The notes below the pieces were generated by a model. That model had not been told where the DNA came from. It worked only from the letters and a program-made list of their open reading frames with translations, and did not search any database. DNA of 64,000 nt from Sinosporangium siamense (GTDB lineage: Bacteria; Actinomycetota; Actinomycetes; Streptosporangiales; Streptosporangiaceae). Shown here one piece after another: positions 17,348 to 25,169 of the stretch. The DNA is taken from NCBI RefSeq assembly GCF_016863435.1, contig NZ_BOOW01000006.1:1-64000 (forward strand), in the 5' to 3' direction. Numbering within the stretch: position 1 is the stretch's first letter; every line of letters begins with the position of its first letter. A program made the translations under genes and the position numbers.

Positions 17348-17995
17348 TCTACGTCACCCCATACCCCCCTTTTGTCGCGCCTGATTCGACTAACTGTCGG
17401 AGGAGTCGCACTCACCCTCACCGCCTCCGCAGGAGCCGTCACCCTCGGCCTTCCGGCACACGCGGCGAGCCCCATCCCCCCAAACCCCCCGGTCGTCACC
17501 TACGATCCCGCTGACGCTCTGGTCGAACCCAGTACGGCAGAGGCCGCCGAGGACACCAAGAAGGCCGACAAGGCCAAGAAGCCCACGGCGAAGCCCGCCA
17601 AGCAGAAGAAGCTCAGCAAGGCCGCCAAACAGCGACTCAAGGCGAAGAAGGCCATCAAGGTCGCCAAGAAGCAGGTCGGAGACCCCTACCGGTACGGCGC
17701 GACCGGCCCGAACGCCTTCGACTGCTCAGGCCTCCTCGTCTACTCCTGGCGCAAGGCCGGAGTGAAACTGCCGCGGACCTCCCACAGCCAGTTCCGCGGA
17801 ATCGCCAAGAAGGTCTCCTGGAAGAACCTGAAGCCCGGTGACCTGATGTTCTTCCACGGCAAGGGCCATGTCGGGATGTACATCGGCAAAGGCAAGATGG
17901 TGCACTCGCCGAGCAGCGGCAAGCATGTCCGCATCGACAAGCTGAGCCAGTGGCGCAAGTCGTCCTTCAGTGGAGCGGTCCGCCCCGGACTGTAA
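17345..17995 (+). CDS. secreted NlpC/P60 cell-wall endopeptidase under c-di-AMP control
   Basis: A 216-residue exported peptidoglycan hydrolase: signal peptide (LTVGGVALTLTASAGAVTLGLPAHA, cleavage after AHA), a Lys/Ala-rich linker that may bind the wall, and a C-terminal NlpC/P60 domain with Cys in FDCSGL, His in GKGHVGMY and a further His in KMVHSP. The best-placed ribosome site points to CTG 17345 (giving STSPHTPLLSRLIR before the hydrophobic core); TTG 17372 is in frame but 32 nt from that site. Position behind the riboswitch implies synthesis falls as c-di-AMP rises. A terminator follows 125 nt after the stop. Confidence 0.92.
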   Translation: MSTSPHTPLLSRLIRLTVGGVALTLTASAGAVTLGLPAHAASPIPPNPPVVTYDPADALVEPSTAEAAEDTKKADKAKKPTAKPAKQKKLSKAAKQRLKAKKAIKVAKKQVGDPYRYGATGPNAFDCSGLLVYSWRKAGVKLPRTSHSQFRGIAKKVSWKNLKPGDLMFFHGKGHVGMYIGKGKMVHSPSSGKHVRIDKLSQWRKSSFSGAVRPGL

Positions 17996-18300
17996 TGACC
18001 GTCACACCCGACCGATGGGTTCCCCGCCCACGGCCGGCACGACCCCTCGGGGGGTAAACCTGGGAACACCTCCCGAGAGCGGTCACCGCCACGCACGGCC
18101 GTCAGGGTGCTGGGAGACAGGCCCCGTCCACTCGCCGGGACGGGGCTTTCCCATGTCCGCCGTACTCTCCGCCGGTGTCACCCGCGTCCCCACGCCTGCA
18201 CCCGGCCCGCCACATGCCAGGTGTGATCCCGCCCCCCGGCTCCCGGCGATAAGCTCTGCGAGCATGTGTTCGGGCAAACCACACCTCGCCTGGGCAAGCG
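17996..18300. other. 305-nt gap with a terminator
   Basis: Apart from the terminator at 18121-18149, I see no gene or repeat. GATAAG at 18248 may be the -10 of the following gene. Confidence 0.5.
18121..18149 (+). terminator. terminator after the riboswitch-controlled hydrolase
   Basis: A perfect 9-bp stem GCCCCGTCC / GGACGGGGC with an 8-nt loop, followed by TTT. Confidence 0.88.
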
Positions 18301-19179
18301 GTGGGTGAGGCCGCCGCCCGCCGCACGACCGCCCTCCCCGTGCCGGCCGATCGGGCGCCCAAGGGCTGCCGGGTGGCCGGCCGTTCCGCCGTGCCGTCGT
18401 TGACCCGCCGCCTGCTCTTCCCCACTCTCGCGGGCCTCGCCTGCCTGTCCCTCCCCGTCAGGGACACGCCGCCGCGCCCGCCCGGCACGGGGCCCGCGGT
18501 GATCCGCGGTCCGCACTCCCTCGTCGTCGGCTACGCCGCCGACTCCGCCCTCGTGCACGACATCGCCGGCCGCGTCGGCCCGGCCTGGCAGCGCGTGGCC
18601 GGAGTGTGGGGCTCGGCCGCGTGTGCCGTCGTGCTGGTCCCCGGCACCGAGCGTATGGCGCGGGTCATCGCCGGCGACGCCGTACTCGACGGGCTGGCCG
18701 CCGTGGCGACGCTCAACCGGGTCGTCGTGAACCCGGACCAGTTCACCCGCCTCACCCCCACCGGCAGGGACGTGGTCCTCGCGCACGAGCTGACCCACGT
18801 GACGACGGGCGCCGCCGTCAGCGGGGTGCCCATCTGGCTGGTGGAGGGGTTCGCCGACTACGTCGGATATCGCGACACCGGCCTGCCCGCGCGGGTGGCG
18901 GCGGCCGAGCTCGCGGCCGAGGTGCGCGCCGGGGCCGTGCCGTACCGGCTGCCGGAGCGTGAGGACTTCGAGCCCGGCGCGCCCCGGATCGCCCAGGCAT
19001 ATGCCGAGGCGTGGCTCGCCTGCGGCCTGCTAGCGGCACGCTTCGGCGAGGACGCGCTGGTGAGGCTCTACCGTGATGCGGAGCGGCTCGGCATCGACGC
19101 CGCACTGTCGGAGCTTGGTATGACGGTCCCCGGACTGACCGCCGCGTGGCGTGTCCACGTCCGGGAGACCCTTGCCTGA
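18301..19179 (+). CDS. HEXXH zinc metallopeptidase-like protein
   Basis: A 292-residue protein with the zinc-protease signature HELTH in VLAHELTHVTTGA, and a downstream Glu in WLVEGFADYVGY, the gluzincin pattern of the peptidase MA superfamily. A hydrophobic segment (LLFPTLAGLACLSLPV, about residues 38-53) looks like a signal anchor, so the catalytic domain is probably outside. Starts are uncertain: GTG 18301 is used here, but GTG 18391 would put the hydrophobic segment near the N-terminus. Ten nt separate it from the next protease gene, so they are likely co-transcribed. The substrate is unknown. Confidence 0.82.
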   Translation: MGEAAARRTTALPVPADRAPKGCRVAGRSAVPSLTRRLLFPTLAGLACLSLPVRDTPPRPPGTGPAVIRGPHSLVVGYAADSALVHDIAGRVGPAWQRVAGVWGSAACAVVLVPGTERMARVIAGDAVLDGLAAVATLNRVVVNPDQFTRLTPTGRDVVLAHELTHVTTGAAVSGVPIWLVEGFADYVGYRDTGLPARVAAAELAAEVRAGAVPYRLPEREDFEPGAPRIAQAYAEAWLACGLLAARFGEDALVRLYRDAERLGIDAALSELGMTVPGLTAAWRVHVRETLA

Positions 19180-19188
19180 GGGGGACTC

Positions 19189-20505
19189 ATGAGCGCGCCG
19201 GACACCGCCGCCGACCCGCCGCCGGCCGCGGAGAGCGATCCGCGGCAGCCAGCGGCGAGCCCGCGCGGAGCGGGCATCGGCGTCGCGCTGCTGGGCGCGG
19301 CGCTGGTGGCCGTCGTCGTGCTCACCACCCCGTGGCGGGCGCTCCCGGCGGGCACGCCGGTTGTGCCCGCCGAGTCCGCCAGGGACTTCACCGCCGCGCA
19401 GATCGCCCGCTCTGCGGCCCTCGACACGGCCACCAGCGTGCCCGCGTACCTGTCGCTGGGGCTGACCCTGATCGTGGCCGGTCTGCTGACGCTGACGCCG
19501 TTCGGCACGCGGCTGCTCGGGCGGCTGCGGGGGCCGTGGTGGGTGCGTGTGCCGCTCGGCGTGCTCGCGATCACCGTGGTCACCGAGGCGCTGCGGTGGC
19601 CGCTCGGCATGTGGATGGAGACCTATCTGCGTGACTTCGGCCTGTCCACGCAGGCATGGCCGGCCTGGTCGCTCGACCGGCTGATGTCGCTCGGGGTGCG
19701 CACGGGCCTGCTGGCCTTCGTGGTGCTCGTCGTGGTGGCGCTGGCGCGCCGCCTGGCGCGGTGGTGGATCCCGGCCGCCGCAGGGGTGTTCCTGCTCACG
19801 GTCGGCGCGTCGTTCGTCTACCCGGTCGTGTTCGAGCCGCTCTTCAACGACTTCCGCTCCATGCCCGCCGGGCAGCTCCGCGACGACCTGCTCGCCATGG
19901 CCGCCCGCGACGGTGTGCCGGTCTCCGACGTGCTCGTGGCCGACGCCTCCCGCCGCACCACCGCACTCAACGCCTATGTGTCGGGGTTCGGGGCCACCAA
20001 GCGCATTGTCGTCTACGACACGCTGCTGAAGGCCCCCGTCGAGGAGGTACGCGTCGTCGTCGCCCACGAGCTCGGCCACGCCAAACACGACGACGTGCTC
20101 TACGGCACGCTCATCGGCGGCCTCGGCGCGGCCTTCGGCACATGCCTGCTCGCCGCCGTCACCTCCACGGGTTTCCTGCGGCGGCGCACAGGCATCGCCT
20201 CCCTCGCCGACCCGCGGGCCGCCGGGCTCGTCCTGAGCCTGATCAGCATCGGCACCGTGTTGTCCGGCCCGGCGCAAAACCTCATCAGCCGGCAGATCGA
20301 GGGCCGCGCCGACGTGCACGCGCTCGACCTCACCCGTGACCCGGCCACCTTTGTGGCCATACAGCAGCGCCTCGCGACCACCAACCTGTCGGACCTGGCG
20401 CCCGACCCCCTCGAGTACGTGCTCTACTTCTCACACCCGCCCACCCCCGAACGCATCGCCATCGCCCGCTCGTGGGCTCTGCTCAACCGGCTGCCACAGC
20501 CGTGA
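19189..20505 (+). CDS. M48 family (Ste24/HtpX-like) membrane zinc protease
   Basis: A 438-residue integral membrane protease of the CAAX prenyl protease 1 type. It shows N-terminal helices, PVVFEPLFNDFRSMP and VADASRRTTALNAYVSGFGATKRIVVYDTLL blocks typical of Ste24, the zinc site HELGHAKHDD, and a distal Glu in EGRADVHALDL. Bacterial members degrade misfolded membrane proteins; a farnesylated substrate is not expected. GGGGG precedes ATG 19189. The stop overlaps the GTG of the mannosyltransferase gene by 4 nt. Confidence 0.92.
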   Translation: MSAPDTAADPPPAAESDPRQPAASPRGAGIGVALLGAALVAVVVLTTPWRALPAGTPVVPAESARDFTAAQIARSAALDTATSVPAYLSLGLTLIVAGLLTLTPFGTRLLGRLRGPWWVRVPLGVLAITVVTEALRWPLGMWMETYLRDFGLSTQAWPAWSLDRLMSLGVRTGLLAFVVLVVVALARRLARWWIPAAAGVFLLTVGASFVYPVVFEPLFNDFRSMPAGQLRDDLLAMAARDGVPVSDVLVADASRRTTALNAYVSGFGATKRIVVYDTLLKAPVEEVRVVVAHELGHAKHDDVLYGTLIGGLGAAFGTCLLAAVTSTGFLRRRTGIASLADPRAAGLVLSLISIGTVLSGPAQNLISRQIEGRADVHALDLTRDPATFVAIQQRLATTNLSDLAPDPLEYVLYFSHPPTPERIAIARSWALLNRLPQP

Positions 20506-21647
20506 GCATCCCCCGCACACTGATCGTCACCAATGACTTCCCGCCCCGGGCAGGCGGCATCCAGTCGTTCGTCCACGGGCTCGCCCGCTGCCTGCCCCCC
20601 GAGTCCGTGGTCGTTTACGCGCCCGCCTGGCGGGGGTGCGCCCGCTTCGACGACCGCGAGCCGTATCCCGTGGTGCGCCACTCCTCCTCCCTCATGCTGC
20701 CGTCCCGCGCGGTGGCGTCCCGGGCCGCGTCGTTGATCGAGAAGCACGGGTGCGACACCGTGGTCTTCGGCGCGGCGGCCCCCCTCGGGCTCATCACCCC
20801 CGGTCTGCGCGCCGCCGGCGCGAAACGCGTGGTCATGCTCACCCACGGGCACGAGGCGTCCTGGGCCAGCGTGCCCCTCGCCCGCACCCTCCTGCGCCGC
20901 ATCGGCGAACACGCCGACGTCATCACCTACCTGGGCGAATACACGCGGCGGCGGCTCACCCGCGTCATCAGGGAGCCGGCTCTCGTACGGCTCGCGCCCG
21001 GCGTCGACACCGACGTCTTCCGGCCCGGCGCCGGGGGCACGCGCATCCGGTCGGCCCTCGGCCTCGGCGACGCGCCGGTCGTCGTGTGCGTGTCCCGGCT
21101 TGTCCCGCGCAAGGGGCAGGACACCCTCATCCGGGCGTGGGCTTCGGTGCGCCGTGCCGTACCCGGGGCGGTGCTGCTGCTGGTCGGCGGCGGGCCGCAG
21201 CAGGCGCGGCTCCGGCGCATGGTGCATCTGCGGGGGCTGGGCGGCGCGGTGCGGTTCACCGGGCCGGTGACGTGGTCGTCGTTGCCGGCCTGCTTCGACG
21301 CGGGCGACGTGTTCGCCATGCCGTGCCGTACGCGTCTGGCGGGCATCGACGTGGAAGGGCTCGGCATCGTCTACCTGGAGGCGTCGGCGACCGGGCTGCC
21401 GGTCGTGGCCGGCCGGTCGGGCGGCGCCCCCGACGCCGTGCTCGACGGCGAGACGGGACTGCTCGTGGACGGCACCTCGGTGGCCGAGGTGGCCGCGGCC
21501 TTGACCCGCCTGCTCACCGACCCGGCCACCGCGCGGCGGATGGGCGAGCGGGGCCGGGCCTGGGTGGAGCGCGAGTGGGGGTGGAAGCGGGTCGGGGCGA
21601 GGTTCGGGGAGATCCTCGCCGACCACGGGACAACCGGTGCTCAGTAG
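20502..21647 (+). CDS. pimB: GT4 mannosyltransferase, PimB' type
   Basis: A GT-B fold glycosyltransferase of 381 residues, most like PimB' (Rv2188c), which adds the second mannose from GDP-mannose to phosphatidylinositol monomannoside at the inner membrane face. Visible features: N-terminal TNDFPPRAGGIQSFVHGLA, THGHEASW, the nucleotide-sugar segment VSRLVPRKGQDTLI, and the E-x7-E motif in EGLGIVYLEASATGLPVVAG. Gene order beside fadD15 mirrors M. tuberculosis and supports the assignment. The 3' end overlaps the convergent fadD gene by 7 nt. Confidence 0.88.
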   Translation: MSIPRTLIVTNDFPPRAGGIQSFVHGLARCLPPESVVVYAPAWRGCARFDDREPYPVVRHSSSLMLPSRAVASRAASLIEKHGCDTVVFGAAAPLGLITPGLRAAGAKRVVMLTHGHEASWASVPLARTLLRRIGEHADVITYLGEYTRRRLTRVIREPALVRLAPGVDTDVFRPGAGGTRIRSALGLGDAPVVVCVSRLVPRKGQDTLIRAWASVRRAVPGAVLLLVGGGPQQARLRRMVHLRGLGGAVRFTGPVTWSSLPACFDAGDVFAMPCRTRLAGIDVEGLGIVYLEASATGLPVVAGRSGGAPDAVLDGETGLLVDGTSVAEVAAALTRLLTDPATARRMGERGRAWVEREWGWKRVGARFGEILADHGTTGAQ

Positions 21648-23431
21648 AGCGCGTTGATCTCCGCGGCGAAGTCGCGGGTCACGATGTCGCGCTTGATGCT
21701 GAGTTTCGGGGTGAGGTGGCCGCTCTCCTCGGTGATGTCCACGTCGAGCACCGCGAACTTCTTGATGGACTCGGCTGTCGACACCTGCTTGTTGGCCTCG
21801 TCGACGGCCTTCTGGATCTCCGCGCGGAGAAGTTCGTCCTTGGTGAGGTCCGCGATGGAGGCGTTCTCGCGCCCGTTCGCGGCCTTCCACTGCTCGATGG
21901 CCTCGGGGTCGAGTGTGACCAGGGCCGCGATGAACGGCCGGTCGTCACCGACGACCAGTGCCTGGGACACCAGAGGGTGGGCGCGGATGCGGTCCTCCAG
22001 CGGGGCGGGGGCGACGTTCTTGCCGCCCGCCGTCACGATGATCTCCTTTTTGCGGCCCGTGATGCGCAGGTAGCCGTCGTTGTCCAGCTCGCCCAGGTCG
22101 CCGGTGTGGAACCAGTTCTCCTCGTCGATGACCTCGGCGGTGGCCTCGTCGTTGTTCCAATATCCCTTGAAGATGTGGCGGCCCTTGACGAGGATTTCCT
22201 TGTCGTCGGCGATGAGGATCGTCACGCCGGGGAAGGGCTTGCCCACGGTGCCGATCTTGTTGGCCCCCGGCATGTTCACCGTGGAGGGGGCCGAGGTCTC
22301 GGTCAGTCCGTATCCCTCGAAGACCTCGATGCCGACACCGCGGAAGAAGTGGCCGAGCCGGTCGCCCAGCGCCGACCCGCCCGACACCGCCGCGGACAAC
22401 ACTCCGCCGGTGGCCGCGCGCAGCTTGGAGTAGACGAGCCGGTCGAACAGCGCGTGCCGCAGCCGCAGGCCCAGCCCGGCGCCGCCCGAGCTTTCCGCCT
22501 TACTCCACGTGATCGCCACCTCGGCGGCTCTGTGGAAGATCTTGCCCCGCCCGCCGGCCACGGCCCGCTGCTCGGCCGCGTTGTAGACCTTCTCGAACAC
22601 GCGGGGCACGGCAAGCAGGAAGGTGGGCTTGAAAGTGCGCAGGTCGGGGGCGATGTCACGCATGTTGGGGCTGTGGCCGATGACGGTGGCGCTCTCGATC
22701 AGCACCACCGAGATGATGCGGGCGAAGCTGTGCGCGAGCGGAAGGAACAGCAGCGCGGCCCGGTCGCGGACCTGGAACAGCGGCTCAAGCGGGCCGGAGA
22801 TGATGTTGCGCGCGGTGAAGAGCAGGTTGTCATGGGTCAGGCGGCATCCCTTGGGCATGCCGGTCGTGCCCGAGGTGTAGATGATGGTGGCGAGATCGGC
22901 ACCGATGCGGCTGGTGCGGCGCTCGTGCATGGTCTCGTCGGAGACATCGGCGCCGCTTTCTGTCAGCTTCGCCAGTGCGCCGTCCTCGATGCGCCAGATG
23001 TGCTTCACGTCCGGCAGGTCGGCGAGGACGCTGCGCACTGTCTCCTCGTGGCCGTCGTGCTCCACGACGACGGCCTTGCTGCCGCTGTCGCCGAGGATCC
23101 ACTTGACCTGTTCGGCGGAGGAGGTCTCGTAGATCGGCACACCCACCGCGCCCGCGGCCAGGATCGCGTAGTCCAGAACCGTCCACTCGTAGCGGGTGCG
23201 CGACATCAGCGCCACCCGGTCGCCGGGCCCCACACCCGCCGCGATCAGCCCCTTGGCGACCCCGGCCACTTCGTCGCGGAACTCGGCCGCGGTGACCGCC
23301 GTCCACTCCTCGCCCGACTTGCGGCGGATGATGACCGTGCCGGGATCGGTGTCGGCCCGGTTGAACACCGTATCGGTGAGGGTTGCGGAAGCAGGCACAT
23401 CGACAAGGACGGGGACGCTGTACTCGCGCAC
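21641..23431 (-). CDS. fadD15: long-chain fatty-acid-CoA ligase, FadD15 type
   Basis: Activates long-chain fatty acids to acyl-CoA through an acyl-adenylate. The 596-residue AMP-binding protein shows the P-loop-like IIYTSGTTGMPKGC, YGLTETSAPSTVN, the hinge region WFHTGDLGELDNDGYLRITGRKKEIIVTAGGKN and the catalytic Lys near the C-terminus (LTPKLSIKRD). GTG 23431 is well supported by GGAGGAG 6 nt upstream. Synteny with pimB' and the SRPBCC gene matches Rv2185c-Rv2188c. It probably supplies acyl-CoA for membrane or PIM lipid synthesis. Confidence 0.95.
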   Translation of the reverse strand: MREYSVPVLVDVPASATLTDTVFNRADTDPGTVIIRRKSGEEWTAVTAAEFRDEVAGVAKGLIAAGVGPGDRVALMSRTRYEWTVLDYAILAAGAVGVPIYETSSAEQVKWILGDSGSKAVVVEHDGHEETVRSVLADLPDVKHIWRIEDGALAKLTESGADVSDETMHERRTSRIGADLATIIYTSGTTGMPKGCRLTHDNLLFTARNIISGPLEPLFQVRDRAALLFLPLAHSFARIISVVLIESATVIGHSPNMRDIAPDLRTFKPTFLLAVPRVFEKVYNAAEQRAVAGGRGKIFHRAAEVAITWSKAESSGGAGLGLRLRHALFDRLVYSKLRAATGGVLSAAVSGGSALGDRLGHFFRGVGIEVFEGYGLTETSAPSTVNMPGANKIGTVGKPFPGVTILIADDKEILVKGRHIFKGYWNNDEATAEVIDEENWFHTGDLGELDNDGYLRITGRKKEIIVTAGGKNVAPAPLEDRIRAHPLVSQALVVGDDRPFIAALVTLDPEAIEQWKAANGRENASIADLTKDELLRAEIQKAVDEANKQVSTAESIKKFAVLDVDITEESGHLTPKLSIKRDIVTRDFAAEINALY

Positions 23432-23666
23432 GGTGACTCCTCCAGGGGCGTGGGCTGCCTGGACGTTACCGCGTTAAGTTACGCTCGGGTAGATCCGTCA
23501 CCCATGCGTTATCAAGGGCATTTCCACGTTATCAGTCGTTAATTAGGCCCCAGGCCGTTCATCGCTTCTCCGAACATCCTGTATCGCGGTGTTACCCGGT
23601 GCGCGGCCCGCGTCAAACACGCGTCGTGAAGTTCTCCGGGGGGTGTGAAACCAGTACGGTGGCCCT

Positions 23667-24104
23667 ATGGCTGACCGCACCAGCTCGCGCATCACCATCG
23701 CCGCCGACCGTCCCGCCATCCTGGCGGTGATCGCCGACTTCCCCGCCTACCCGCAATGGGCCGGCCAGGTGAAGTCCGCGGAGGTGCTCTCCACCGACGA
23801 GGAAGGGCGTCCCGCCGAGGTGCGCTTCAAGGTGGACGCCGGGGTGATCGTCGATGACTACACCCTTGTCTACGAGTGGCTCGGCGACGAGGCGGTCACG
23901 TGGAGCATGGTCTCCACCGGCCGCATGCTGGCCGCCCTCGACGGAAGCTACCGGCTCACCCCTTCCGGCGGCGGCACCGAGGTGGTCTACGACCTCTCGG
24001 TCGACGTCAAGGTGCCGATGCTCGGCATGATCCGCCGCAAGGCGGAGAAGGTCATCGTGGACACCGCGCTCAAGGGGCTGAAGAAGCGGGTCGAGTCCGC
24101 ATAG
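23667..24104 (+). CDS. SRPBCC/polyketide-cyclase-like lipid-binding protein
   Basis: A 145-residue START-fold protein (Polyketide_cyc2 type): IAADRPAILAVIADFPAYPQWAGQVKSAEVL, a central WSMVSTGRMLAALDGSYRL hairpin, and a C-terminal helix KAEKVIVDTALKGLKKRV. It is the positional equivalent of Rv2185c. Such proteins bind hydrophobic ligands in a helix-grip cavity; no catalytic residues can be claimed. It is divergent from fadD with a 235-nt gap. TACGGT 6 nt before the ATG suggests a leaderless transcript. Confidence 0.88.
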   Translation: MADRTSSRITIAADRPAILAVIADFPAYPQWAGQVKSAEVLSTDEEGRPAEVRFKVDAGVIVDDYTLVYEWLGDEAVTWSMVSTGRMLAALDGSYRLTPSGGGTEVVYDLSVDVKVPMLGMIRRKAEKVIVDTALKGLKKRVESA

Positions 24105-24227
24105 CGGTCTTTCGTGGCAGATCATCGCCCGAGTAGAGGCAAGTGCCCGACCTTGGGGACCGGGGACGGCTATTCTGAGTCGGGCTCAAGATGATCAAGA
24201 GGGGGCCCGGGGCAAAAGGGGATTTCC

Positions 24228-25073
24228 ATGCCTGAGAGCAGTGCCGACAAGTCCTGGAGTCAGCGCGAGACGGATCGCGTTCCCCCGACGGTCGACCCTA
24301 CGCGACCAAGCATCGCCAGGATCTACGACGCCATCCTCGGCGGTAAGGACAACCTGGCGGTCGACCGTGCCGTGGCGGAGGCGGCCTTCAAGGCGTTCCC
24401 CGACGGAGGCGAGGCCGCCAAGCACAACCGCGCGATTCTGGCTCGCGCCGTGCGCTACATGTGCGAACAGGGCATCGACCAGTTCCTCGATCTCGGTTCG
24501 GGGCTGCCCACGGTGGAGAACACCCACGAGATCGCCCAGCGGATCAACCCCGACGCCAAGGTCGTCTACGTGGACAACGACCCCGTCGTGCTGGCACACG
24601 GCCGGGCGCTGCTCGCCACCAACGGCAACACCAGTGTGGTGACCGCCGACCTGCGCGATCCGGAGGGCGTGCTCTCACATCCCGAGGTCGCCGGCTTCCT
24701 GGATCTGACACGGCCGATCGGACTGCTGCTTGTGGCCGTCGTCCATCATGTGCTCGACGAGGAGGAACCTGGCCGCATACTCGAGGCCTACAAGGAGGCC
24801 ATGGCGCCCGGCAGCCACCTGCTCCTCACCCACTTCTCGTCGGCCGCCCCCGAGGCCCGGGCGCTGGAGTCGGTGCTGCTGCGCACCATCGGCCGCGGAA
24901 AGCTCCGCGACCGCGACGAGATCACGGACTTCTTCTCCGGTCTGGACCTGGTCGAGCCGGGCGTGGTGCACCCGCCGGACTGGCGCCCGGACGAGGTCCA
25001 GGGGCCGGAGCCCCAGCTCATCAGCCGCCTGCTCTACCTCGGCGGTGTGGGACGCAAGCCCGTCGCCTCCTGA
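24228..25073 (+). CDS. SAM-dependent methyltransferase, DUF574 type
   Basis: A 281-residue protein of the actinobacteria-specific Methyltransf_19 (DUF574) family: N-terminal RPSIARIYDAILGGKDNLAVDR, the SAM-binding FLDLGSGLPT, VYVDNDPVVLAHGRALL, and a VVHHVLDEEEP block. These proteins are very numerous in mycelial actinomycetes; the substrate is mostly unknown and no neighbour points to one. A stop-codon-spanning hairpin (CGCCTCC / GGAGGCG, 25064-25081) may end the transcript. Confidence 0.9.
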   Translation: MPESSADKSWSQRETDRVPPTVDPTRPSIARIYDAILGGKDNLAVDRAVAEAAFKAFPDGGEAAKHNRAILARAVRYMCEQGIDQFLDLGSGLPTVENTHEIAQRINPDAKVVYVDNDPVVLAHGRALLATNGNTSVVTADLRDPEGVLSHPEVAGFLDLTRPIGLLLVAVVHHVLDEEEPGRILEAYKEAMAPGSHLLLTHFSSAAPEARALESVLLRTIGRGKLRDRDEITDFFSGLDLVEPGVVHPPDWRPDEVQGPEPQLISRLLYLGGVGRKPVAS

Positions 25074-25081
25074 AGGAGGCG
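25064..25081 (+). terminator. hairpin spanning the methyltransferase stop codon
   Basis: A 7-bp stem CGCCTCC / GGAGGCG with the TGA stop in its loop; no T-tract follows, so termination is only probable. Confidence 0.4.
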
Positions 25082-25169
25082 GGCGTTGATCGTCTCGGGG
25101 AGCCGCTCTCGGCCGTAGGCGCGCCCACCGGGGGGCTCCTCGGGTAGCGTTTCGAGGCAGGAGGGCGAA

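Noticed and set aside
20636-23542. 968-codon plus-strand open frame across pimB and fadD
   Set aside because: It crosses two well-identified genes in other frames and has no recognisable motif.
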